Source: Patellaria atrata CBS 101060
Lineage: Eukaryota > Ascomycota > Dothideomycetes > Patellariales > Patellariaceae
Length of the DNA: 64,000 bases
Assembly: GCA_010093705.1 (NCBI GenBank)
Contig: MU006103.1
Coordinates: 615,124 to 679,123, forward strand
Reading direction: 5' to 3'
Both the position numbers and the translations under genes were made by a program. This document shows positions 25,344 through 36,412 of the stretch, piece after piece; the stretch's first letter is position 1, and each line of letters starts with the position of its first letter. A model generated the notes under the pieces. That model saw only the letters and a program-made list of their open reading frames with translations. It was not told the origin of the DNA and made no database searches.

Positions 25344-26131
25344 CGTGATGGAATGTTGAATTCTGTGTGAAAGAGAATTTGTTTTGAGTCAATATGAGAG
25401 AAAAAATTCCTCCTAATGGGTATATCAGCCCAGTTTCGAACGTTACGGCGAGAGAAACCAATTGCTCCGGGTAATACGGCGTGTAAAACCATATACTCTA
25501 AAATATAGCGTTTGGTGATTATGGATGAAAATGATTTTCGCAACCAATGAGTTTCATAACAATCCAGCATTGAGGTATTACAAAGTTTCAAAGTCTTATT
25601 AATGTCTATGGTAGTTAGTTCTAATCATCCGAAAAAGATTTCTCTAATACAGTACGATAAGTGGAATAGAACACTTCATATCTGCTGATACACTTGTCCA
25701 GTTCTTAATATTTTAAGATTTGTCACTGGAAGGTCTAGAGACTTAGTGAATACTAGTATATTACGGTATGGAAATGTTAGGGATCGAATTACAGTGGAAA
25801 TTGATAAGTATCTATAGAATTAGAAAAGTAAGTTAAGTAACAACAACTATCCGAATCGGGTAGTCTTAAATGCTTGGCTGGGGAGAAGGTAGTGCCAAGC
25901 ATCTGGACCGGAGTACTTCAAACATCAATGACTCCGGTTACGCCACCTTCGTAATCCCATAGACCATCTATTACGGAAGGAAATCAACGAGACATACGTC
26001 GGTAGATGGATAGCGCGATCAATTTTTCTTTCAGCAATTTTTGAGCCTTAGATACGAATCTTCCATCAAGTCATTCCGATTGCTTTCGCTCTCCTTAGTC
26101 TTTTTACCTCAGACACGTACTATTCTATACA
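25344..26131. promoter_or_regulatory. Bidirectional promoter between PKS and A-T-R reductase
   Basis: A 788-bp region shared by the two core enzymes. It holds two copies of the motif core in opposite orientation (25907-25914 and 25931-25938). A reverse open frame at 25337-25591 has no signature, and an extra upstream PKS exon there cannot be excluded. Confidence 0.65.
25905..25938. promoter_or_regulatory. Inverted pair of cluster motifs
   Basis: GGACCGGAGT at 25905-25914, a 16-bp spacer, then ACTCCGGT at 25931-25938. The 8-bp arms are perfect reverse complements. The pair lies about 195 bp before the A-T-R start and about 565 bp before the PKS start, suggesting a dimer or double binding site for a cluster regulator. 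Confidence 0.6.
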
Positions 26132-29100
26132 ATGACTGTACCTCATTTGGAAGACTTTATTCGACCTTCTATTCTCCTTACGGAAACAGATAGGGACGAA
26201 ACAGTACGCTCAATCATTGATCTTATTCAGTTCAATGCTACCAAAAATCCGCATCATTGCTTTTGCTTGCAAGCTGAAGAGAAAACTGAGGATGGAAGCT
26301 TATATGCAAAGGAATCCTCTTGGAATGTCCGACAAATCACCTTTAAAGATCTTTATCTATCTCTGAAAGCTTGTGTTTCCTGGTTAAAGGCTTCTGGCAT
26401 TGGCAATAGTAAAGCATCTTCCTCTAAGAACCAATCACCAGTAGCTGTATATATTGAGAGTGACGTATCCCTTTTCATCTACGTAGTAGCATTGACTGCA
26501 TTGAACTGTTCAGTAAGCTTGAACTTTCATACTTATGAAGTAATCTTAATGCTGAACCCTCCTAGGTCGTTCTATTATCTGCAAGATTGAGCTCGGAGAG
26601 TATCAGTCACCTACTCAGAGAAACTGATACAAGGCATCTCTTGGTTTCGAAGAGAACCCATCATGTCGTTAAATCATCGGCCCTGAATGACATCAATGTC
26701 ACAGTTGTTGTGGGATACTCTCACTTCATGTCAGATCTCAATCGTGATGCAGAAGAAGACACTGATGCTTTCTGGAGAGGAGGTAGAGATTTTGATGAGA
26801 ATGATAACAAAGTATTGATTCTCCATTCATCGGGTACTACGGGTCTGCCAAAACCAATCAGACAGGGTCATCGATATCTCTTGGGTTACGCTGCTTGCCA
26901 CGATTTCCCAGTGGATGCCCCTCCGATATGGCCTAATCTTTCAACTCTTCCCTTATATCATGGATTTGGAATGCTAGCACCTTGCCTCAGCCTGTCAGTT
27001 GGGATGCCCTGTTGTTTTCCTCCTGCTACAATCATTCCTGGAGCACAATCTACTTTAAAGTTGCTGTCCCTTTTTGAAGCACAGTCACTCATGTCTGTAC
27101 CGAGCATAATGGAAGACATCCTTAATATAGAATCGAAAGAGCGTGGTGAAGCATTGTCCATCCTGGCAAAGTTAAAATTTGTGGCGATCGGTGGTGGTCC
27201 GTTGCCACATAGTGTTGGAGAAGAACTCTCACACGCATCTGTGAATGTCCTAGCTCATTATGGAGTAACTGAAATTGGAGCACTGGCGCCAATCTTTGTC
27301 CCTGGTCCAGACTACGATTGGAGATATATTCGGTTACGTAATGATCTCAACCTCCAACTCCGTCCAGTTGAACCCCTTCCGCTCGCTTCGAGTGTTGAAA
27401 GATTCAAACTAGTTGGACTACCGTTCGGCTGGGGAAAAGAGTATGAGATTCAGGATGAGATTGAAAGGAGACCATCCCAACCCAACAAGAACATTGATAT
27501 TAAGGTGATGGGTAGGCGAGACGATATCATCGTTCTACAAACTGGTGAGAAGATTTCCCCAAAACTTATAGAAGACGCACTGGTTCTCGATCCTTTCGTC
27601 AAATCGGCTATCTGCCTCGGGGATGGTTGTTTCGAACTATTAATTCTTATCGAGCCTTCATCTTCTGTAACTTTTGACGACGACTCCTTAAGGAAACACG
27701 TGTGGGGTTTGCTTACTCGGATCAACCCAGCTCTCGACAGTCACGCTAGAATCTCTTGTAAGGAAGCGATCATTATTAAATCACATAGAAAAATTATTCC
27801 CCGGTCTGATAAAGGTTCTGTAATGCGAAGAGAAGTTCACAAATTGTTTGAAACAGATATTAAGAATGCGCAGCGAAAGGTCGAGACAACGTCATATGAA
27901 GAGGGACTGTTCGGCAACCCATCAGAAATCAACGAAGCAGTAAAGAGAGCAGTATGCTCCATTTTGAGTGACAAGCTACAAATCGACGAGCTGTCAAGTG
28001 AAGAAGATCTGTTCGAAAGAGGCATGGACTCGCTCCAGGCAACCCGGCTGGCACGCGCTCTATCGTCCATCTTCTCTTCACTCTCTCCTACTTCTAAAGC
28101 TCATATCACAAAGGAATTTGTGTATCAAAATTCCTCCGTCAACAAATTAGTCTCCGCTTATAAAGACTTAGCCCGAGCCCGGAAAGATATTAACAGAGAG
28201 CCTAAAAGCCGCCGAACCAGAATAAACGCCCTTGCAACCGAATATATGGATTCAATTCATCGGGATGAAGTTAACATACTCCTTACGGGCTCCAGTGGAA
28301 ACCTTGGTGTTCAGTTACTCTCTCGGTTAGTAAAGAGCCAGAGGATTGATCGGGTGTACTGTCTTTGTCGTGGGGGCGATAGAGCGGTAGAAGAATACCA
28401 GGAACTCCTCCAGACCTCAATAAAGACGGCTGACGTCCTGATAGATCCATCGGGATGGGATAAAATTGAGATAATCGGAGTCAACATGCAAGCTCCTCGT
28501 TTGGGACTAACCTCCGAACAGTATACAAAGATCATAAACTCAATCACACACATCGTACATCTAGCATGGCCCATGGACTTCAACAGAAAGCTGGAGAGTT
28601 ATAAGCCTCAATTAGATGCGTTACAGATGCTCATCAAACTAAGTTGCGATATCAATCAATCGCGGCCTAATACGAAGCCTCTGCTACTATTTGCATCATC
28701 CATAGCTGTTACTAGGTATTATCATGAACTCACCGGTCGTCATGTCGTCCTAGAAAGATCCTTGAAAGATCCAACTGTTTCAGCATCCTTTGGTTACGCA
28801 GAGGCCAAGTGGATATGTGAGCACATGCTTGAGAGAGCCTGGAAGACATTGAGACAAAGTTTCGATCCCGTCGTCATGCGGATCGGGCAACTGAGCGGAC
28901 CAGAATCTTGCAGAGGGGTCTGGAAAACGGCAGAGCATGTCCCAGCGCTATTGAAGGCATCGCAACGAATCTCGGCATTCCCTGCTCTTGATGGGGTATG
29001 TACCATAACATGAAGGTAACCGGGATGCTTGTATAGCTAATTATTCGACTAGGACTTCTCTTGGCTTCCCGTCGATCGTGCTGCAAGTTCTATATTCGAA

Positions 29101-29445
29101 GTTCTACTTCACAAAGCGACCCCCAAAACTCTTTACTACCATCTAGAGAATCCGATACGACAATCTTTCGCCGACCTAGGCACAATCGTCGTCAAAGAAC
29201 TCAATCTAAAAGACGGGAAGATTCCTTTCGAAATATGGCTAACTAGGGTAACTGAAGTTATGGGAGACGCAAGCTTGATAGAGTTTTTTCGGAAGGACTT
29301 TAGGTCTCTCGCGAATGGGGAAATAAAGCTGGACACGGGGAGGACGAGGGGGGTGTCGCGCTCCTTAAGAAGTGCGAATGGACTTGGAAAGGATCTGATA
29401 ACGGAATATATACAAAGGTGGCGCGAAATGGGGTTCCTCTCGTGA
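26132..29445 (+). CDS. NRPS-like A-T-R carboxylic acid reductase
   Basis: Three exons (26132-26512, 26566-28995, 29053-29445) give 1067 aa, typical for fungal A-T-R enzymes. The adenylation domain has LHSSGTTGLPKPI (A3) and HYGVTEIGALAP (A5). The thiolation site is FERGMDSLQATRL. The C-terminal thioester reductase has the NAD(P)-binding motif LLTGSSGNLGVQL, then a serine in FASSIAV and a YxxxK pair in GYAEAKWICE. The family activates an aryl or small acid as AMP ester, loads it on the carrier and reduces it to an aldehyde with NADPH. Pairing with a TE-containing NR-PKS implies that the PKS acid is its substrate (inference). There is no condensation domain. It marks the right edge of the cluster. 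Confidence 0.93.
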
Positions 29446-32400
29446 TATTGATTTAGAGATATAACACTTCATTACGAGCCTTGATATTAATGAAGTTATT
29501 ATCCTCTAATCCCTTTCATGCTGTGAATAGTGTTTACGTTGATTGCCGTAGCAACATCATAGAGCACTGCCCTTATAATAAAGTGTTTCAAAGGGCTCAA
29601 CCCTTATGCTGGAGTCATAAGCGGTATCGGACTGAGAAGAATCTGGATTGGCGGACTTTTTAGGATTATGGTTTGATGGGAGAACCTAATACCCACCCTA
29701 GAGCTCCCACGCGCTTCTCAAGGTTGACATAATAGAGTTGTTGCAATAATTGTGTCTTCATTGCGTGGAAGTTTGCGTGTGCTTATCCCATTGACTTATA
29801 AATGTGCTAGATATCGCAGAGCATCTGGGAGAGCTCTCCAATACTTTGATCATTCGGAATTATAAAAAACAAAGGGATCGTGTAGTTCTATACGGAGGCG
29901 AAGTATGATAAAAGACTTTTAGGATTATGGAGCAAATCATCTTGGTTCATGCTACTGCACAATAAGTAGTAGTACTATTCTCCGAAAAAGGTTGTGGTTT
30001 TATAGCATGGAGACCTGAGTTTTGACTTGTAGCCACCCCCCTATTCTTATAACCTTGAAGCAAATGAGATTATATCTAACCCACTGCGGTATAGTTGTAT
30101 CGAACGTGGTAGTGCTAAACTAATTGTAGCCGAGATCTTAGCTCCTACCTAAAAATTTCCCAACAGCAGGATTTTCAATTCTATGATCTTATCAATCTAC
30201 AAGTACAAGTACTCTGTACACTATAGGGCTTTTCACCATCCTACACTCAGAATTAGAACACGCTCTTCAATTCACTTAATCAATTGTCTTTTCCGAAACT
30301 ACCTCAGGAACCATCTCTGCAACATGTCGTCCTCATATCGAACAAGGCCTCAAACTCAGGTGACAATGAAGCCGGGCGAGCTTTTTACTGCTTACCTTGA
30401 GATTAATAACAGAATCGATCGACTTAAAGCTTCTATTACCACTAGTAATATTGACTATTGACTCCATAGCTTCAAATTGGTCTTCAGAGACGCTAAGGCG
30501 ATCGATCACCCTGTCTGTTACCATTACCACATTGAGCTTACATTTCGGGAGACTCTTAAAGCACGAGATCCATCCTGGGCGACTGCGAAATAAATGTCCA
30601 TCATTTCTTCAGCAGAAAAGGGGTTGGATGCAGAAGACATAACCCAGTTGGTCATCGCTTACGAGACGTATAAACGATTCATCGAAGCTGCAGGAGGGGA
30701 TCCAGCTCGACACAAGGGGAAAGAATGGGAATCGAAAGCGACGTTCAAATGCAAAATCCAAGCAGGAATCATCCTAGAATAGTTAGGAAAGCAGACGCGA
30801 CAACACTTTCCAACCTCTAGATTCACCACGTTTATGATCCTTTTCGAATAGGATAGAGGGGAAATTTCTAGCCGAGTTTACTGTGTCGGTTCTAGTTCAA
30901 AGCCAAGCTCACCCCCTGACACTAGAACTACAACTTTCTTCAAGTCAACATCGGTCTTATCCTTCTCCAATACTAACTTGAAACGCGTCTTTGAGGTTTT
31001 GACTTGTCCTTTGCCGCTCACTGAGTAAGGTGTGATTCAGCTGGAGAAATATGTGAAATAATGACGTACGCCTGCTTCGATTGGACCTCTCCAGAAGAAT
31101 TCACCCGGTTCTTCTTCAAAATACTCTAAGTATCGCGGCAAAAACAATGACCAAGGTTCATCATGATGAACTTTCTAAGCTAAGGTAGAGATCCCAAGTG
31201 ACCAAAATGGCGATGGAAAATGCAGCAACGCTGGCTACCGGTATGAGAATCTCATCCTGGCGATTTGCTTCTTCAACAGCATTTCAACGGGTAGATGAAA
31301 CATGGAAATTGGCTTTCGAAGGTCGGCGTCGAGTCGACAACACCATTCTATTGGATCGAAGAACATTCCGCACCGCTCAAGTTCAATGATACGGGGATCT
31401 AACGATGCGGGAGCAAAAACAACCAGGTGGTGTACCAAGGATTTGCGGACATGCTTGCAAAGTTGCAACCTAAAGTCATTCTTGTATGTCAGAGTGAAAA
31501 CGGTGCCCAACAGACAACACTTTTATCGGTGGTCATGATCAATCCGCAAAGCAAGAGACCACGACATCGCATGTCTAAGCAACCAACAAGTTCTTTCGTT
31601 CTTGTCCATTTCATCCAATGAATTTTAAACATATCAAAGATGGCGAGGAGCCCTTAAAGCGGGCGCTATCAGAATACTTGCTCGATGTAACGTTTATAGT
31701 CGGGGTGAACCTCCTTGTCGGCCTTGAGTTGTCTGAAATTGGATTGATAAACCTCAGGGACCATACAAATCATAGGCCGCTTATAATTTCTCGCGAAAGA
31801 ATTGGTTGGTTCTACTGATCAAGGACCAAAGAGGACGAATTCTCGGAAGATGAAACAATCTGATGAACTTGTTGGATATATAGGTATGCTTCAACACGTA
31901 GCTTCTTTACTCTCAAAATATCGTGCAAGCGATATTTCAGATCAGATCAATACTGAGGCTATTCTAGAAGGTGGCTCTGACTATGGCGGCATAAAGGATG
32001 ATATACTATGAAGATATCAATCTCGGTTTCAGGAACTTCCTACCTAGGTCAAACCCGTGGAACCTAGATTTGCTGACAAGCATGATTTGTGGCTGCAGAT
32101 GACGAGACGCACTTGATATAAGATCACTAGTAGCAGTAAGATCGGAAAATCGAGTCCCTTTACATTATATTGCTAGACTCTTCGCTATACTTATTTCTCT
32201 CCTCATCCTGACTGAATATTAGCCTTTCTGCAGTCATACCCTACCATAACTACTAAAAATTCGAAAATCGACAGTATACAGTTTAGTACTCGAAGCAAGC
32301 TTTTGTTAATCAAAAGTTACCGGTAGGAGCAAACACCGGGACAGATGGTCAAACTAAAACTTTCGAGGCATCAAGAGGGGTTCCACTAAATTGGGTAAGA

Positions 32401-32662
32401 ATTAAACGTCTCTAAAGTTTAGCTCGTTGCAAATACTGTCAAATGGCCATGAGACCTTAAAGTGGGTAGTTTGAATGACACTTAATATATACAGCAGTAC
32501 TAACTTACCGCAAATTAGATCCGCGCACGTGCCGGACCCCTGAAAGTATGGGGAAGACCTGTACTTTCTGCTTGTATATAAAGTCTCGCTCGGACGGCCG
32601 GTAAGCCATGATAGCACCTCAATCCATCATCTCAAGGGACAGTCGCCTTTCCCCTCACAAAA
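29446..32662. other. 3.2-kb gene-poor region with possible coding remnants
   Basis: No complete gene is recognised. Short frames at 30324-30461 and 30594-30782 have codon-like composition but no known family. At 31262-31560 a frame interrupted by two stops contains WIEEHSAPLKFND and VYQGFADMLAKLQPKVIL, faintly like DUF4417-type proteins, so it may be a decayed gene (low certainty). Confidence 0.3.
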
Positions 32663-33340
32663 ATGCTCGGAATTTCTCTCATCACGCTCGCGCTCGCCGC
32701 CACTGGCCTTGCTCAGGCTCCAGTTGGCTACCGCACGGTGTACATCACGTCGATGGTAGACACCAAATATGTTGTTCAGCCCAAATCTGCCACAAGCGGC
32801 AGCACAGTGGTAGTGTCAGTTCCCCCTTGAATTCTTCACCTAGCCAACGAGGGCATGACCTAACACTCCCAACCCTGTAGCCAAACCCTCACCAACATGC
32901 CCGCTCAACAATGGTATCTCCAACCCGGCAACTCGACCATCCAACTTGCAGGCTCGACCCTCTGCCTCGACGCGGGTCCGAAAAGTGAGTCCTCGACACC
33001 CCCTTTATGAGTGTGAACCCGATTCTGATATACCGCAACAGGTAACTGGAAAGATATGGCAACTATCTACGTGAAAACCTGCTCCGCGACGGAGGTCGCC
33101 CAACAATGGCTCGTCATGGCCGACGGACGCATCGCTCTGCCCGCGTCATCGAACCCACGTAAGTGCTGCGAAGTCGCGATTTTGGATCAGAGTTGATGTT
33201 TGATAGGAGAGTGTGTTGATCTGCAGTACATGAGGGCTACGCCGAACAATCCGGTCGGGTTGTACAACTGCAACGGGTTGGGCAATATCGGTGCGGCGGA
33301 TAAGGGGCTTAATTGGCCTTTGCTCAATGTCACTTCTTGA
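32663..33340 (+). CDS. Small secreted ricin-B-lectin-like (beta-trefoil) protein
   Basis: Four exons (32663-32814, 32881-32984, 33042-33158, 33207-33340) give 168 aa. A signal peptide (MLGISLITLALAATGLAQA) is clear. Two QxW motifs, typical of ricin-B-type beta-trefoil carbohydrate-binding folds, are seen in MPAQQWYLQ and VAQQWLVMADGRI. Conserved cysteines lie in STLCLDAG, VKTCS, ECVDLQ and LYNCNG. No catalytic domain is attached, so it is a stand-alone lectin-like protein and not a toxin enzyme. It probably binds glycans outside the cell. It is not part of the PKS cluster. Confidence 0.82.
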
Positions 33341-34159
33341 AGTCGTACTGTACCAGTTCTGGAGGAATGGTATGGGTCCGAGGAACACCATTCTGGGCTC
33401 TTTGATTGAGAAAAGAAAGCCCAGGACGGCGTAGAGATCCATAGTAGAGGTGTGCATTTCTCAAAGTTAGCGCTTATCGTAGATATTAAAACTGGATAAG
33501 CAATTCCAAGGTCAAATGCAGGCTTGTCTGAACCACCACGCCCCAAATTTTTGCTTAATTTTCCTCAGCCGAAGCTTGAGTGCATCCGTCTCGTACATAT
33601 TGCATCTGATATGTTTTCTAGGGATCTCGCTCGAATAATCCTTGTTACCCCTCAGATGCACTCCGAATCTATCCCGGCCTCGAATTAGCCGCATGGGACT
33701 TGTTAATCAACTCTAAGACTATATATAAGATCATAAGTATATATTTTGCCGAACTCGGCAGTTGCATCGAATTACCGACGTATACTCTCGGGTCAGAATC
33801 AAGAACTCGCATGATGCTTAAAAGTTTCAGTTGACCTTTTCATGAACGATTCATAATGCTACCATCCTCATCGTTTAAATGATGGAACTGCTGATTCTGG
33901 ATGAGAGATTATTTATCGCTGATGAATGCGAAAGGTGGATGTTCGAGCTTCTCGTAGAGATGTGCCAGCATGATTTTGATTCTTCGATTCACGAAAAGAA
34001 AGGCGAGAAAAGCAAGTCATCTATGAAAATAAGATAGAGCTTCCCTATCTAGTACGTCCCGAGGAATGTACAGTACACTATAATCTTTATTGTTAGATTC
34101 CCACGGAAGAAAACTATGCTGTTTTTAGTGGAGAGAAGAAACGTGAGCGAGCTTCAGGG

Positions 34160-34185
34160 CCCCCCCCCCCCCCCCTTTTTTTTTT
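34160..34185 (+). repeat. Homopolymer tract C16 T10
   Basis: Sixteen C followed directly by ten T. Such tracts are prone to length error in sequencing. Confidence 0.9.
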
Positions 34186-35125
34186 GAAACCTATAATTTA
34201 AATTTAGGATCCATTCTAAGAGCGTTCCCTTATTTACAATTCCGATTTCGAGCGGACGGAACTCACTACAAGAATCCAAATAAAAGGTGTTCTAGTATGA
34301 AAAACAAAGTCCTTGTCTTACTCAGTTACTAATCCAAAATAAGGGACCACCGGACTAGCATAATAGTCCTATTCTTTACTTCCTGGATACTGAGAAACCA
34401 GATGCCTACAAATTGACTCTCAAGACCTCCACAGACAGAAAGCAGCGACCTCTATATAGCTGATTCTAAGCATACAACATATTTGATGGAACTCGAAATA
34501 TTGTTATGCGACATTGTCGTATCAACTAAAAACTATCGCTGTCGGGGTGTTCTCTTTCGCCTTTTCGTTCATATCGACATACCTACGGAATCTCCGTGCT
34601 TACTGATACGAATCGTCGTTGCGATGTTCAAAGCGACGACTTACAAGATCGTACGTATCATGCGGGGCGGTCAATTGGCCGGTCCAAAATATTTAGGTCT
34701 ATTATCTTCAGTCATTCCACTAGGAATGTCTCTAGAGTTGATAGCATATCTCGTTCCGGATAAATCTTTGTTCTCAGAACCGTTAACTGCGAGAGTATCG
34801 TTACCGCAAGATGATCCTTCCTCTATCTTAAGAGAATTGGGAAAAGAGACGTTGGACGTCGAGATAGATAGAAGGTCGTTGTAGAGGAGAGATTCGGAGG
34901 GGGTGGATGAAACGATGGGACCTACGGCATTTCTCGTCTCCTTCCTGGACACGAGGTAGGAACGATGATACATGTGCGCGGTTCTCGAACACACCTCGTT
35001 ACTGATGAAAACGTCGAAAGACCCGGCTAAGTATTTTATGCGCAGTGATTTCGAGAGAATAGAGAGGGAACTAAGGTATGGAAAGGATTCCACGTCAGGA
35101 TTCCTTACAATACTTGAGCCGCAAT

Positions 35126-35288
35126 TGTAACAGGCTAGAGCCTAGTGGTATGGGATGCCCTACATCCGAAGATCAGCCAGTAATATTTCCCTCAAACCTA
35201 CCCTCAGACTCTTCTCTTCTTCTTCATCTTGATTGTGGATAGCATCTGGACTAGATAGTTGGAACACAATTACTAGAGGCCGCTCACA
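35126..35288 (+). repeat. Solo LTR, family B, copy 1
   Basis: Begins TGTAACAGGCTAG and ends CGCTCACA, 163 bp. The flanks GCAAT (35121-35125) and GCCAT (35289-35293) look like a target-site duplication with one mutation. It is the inverted relative of 46034-46197. Confidence 0.75.
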
Positions 35289-35929
35289 GCCATCAACTGT
35301 CGACATATGCACTTACCACTTATATTCCGTTATAGATCTGATTAGTTGTTTGGGACAAGAGGAGTTTACAAGATTAGGACAGGAAGGTACCTACACATTC
35401 GCTTTTCAATGCTTCTTCTCACCCCTTTTCTTTCCATTTCCCCTCAACACACTATCCTCTAATGCGACTGCATTGTTAAAAGTCCATACTTTTACGGAAG
35501 GATTTACGTTTTGAGGAAGGAGTTGGGCCTTCAATCAACCATGGGTATTCAGCCCTAGTTCCTTTCTTTACGCTCGTCGACAGTCGGTTACTCAATTATA
35601 GGACGTTATCGTGCCATCTTAGTAATCACTTCCCGGTCGTGTTTTAAACTTTGCTTCTAGTATGCACGGTATGTTCATTGATTCTTGTTCCTGTTGTCGA
35701 ATTGTTAGAAAGAGTAATTCGAAGATACTCATCCTCCAAAATTCGTCATCTCTAGTTGATCTGGTAGGATTACCAGTACTTTTCAAATTACTCGGCTAAC
35801 GGCAAGTAAGAACTAAGACCGTCGATAGAGACTGGGTGAATTTAAACGACTATTCAGAAGTCCTCTAGTTCTAAGACGCCACTACGCAACCTGTTGTCTC
35901 TTTAGAGTCTTTTCGGCTCAGTTACGAAT

Positions 35930-36231
35930 TGTGGTAGCACTTCAACCATTTATAGCACGAAGGGAAACCTGTTGGAACATGAGTCCACTCCTACAACGAA
36001 TCTCGGCTAGTTGTGCCACCGATCGGTATGGAGCACCAAAACTCTATTTGTATGTTATTCTCAACAGCTCCACTATCTCAACAGATATCTCAACAAGTAT
36101 TATTGACATCTGGATACGTATTCACTATAGCTCTTGAGGATACAGAACTATAGGTCATATCATCCGTAGCTAGAAAGAAATCTATATTATTCACGTCTGA
36201 TAACCACATTGGACCTTGAGTTTAACACACA
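35930..36231 (+). repeat. Diverged LTR, family C, degraded copy
   Basis: The central part, with CTCCACTATCTCAACAGATA at 36070-36089, closely matches the reverse strand of 62841-63174. The ends are eroded, so the boundaries are approximate and no target-site duplication was found. Confidence 0.5.
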
Positions 36232-36412
36232 CTTCTTACATCCAGCTCCAGTAATGCTCTCCTCATACTAAAGTAATCTTCGTAGACAGGAGAATATCTC
36301 CTTTCCGATAGTACAATAGGAGTATCCCACTTCTTTATATGTTAAGGTCAGAAATATTTGTCTCTTTATGTCCTCATCTCTCATGTAAATTTTGGCCTTA
36401 TACTTCACTGTA

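Larger units (their letters stand above)
33341..36412. other. 3-kb intergenic region with LTR fragments and a homopolymer
   Basis: No supported gene. It contains a C16-T10 tract at 34160-34185, a solo LTR of family B at 35126-35288 and a diverged family C LTR at about 35930-36231. Overlapping frames at 34483-35093 on both strands lack signatures. Confidence 0.5.

Noticed and set aside
34483-35093. Overlapping frames of 133 and 140 codons on opposite strands
   Set aside because: Each covers the other, neither has a signature and the region is LTR-rich.
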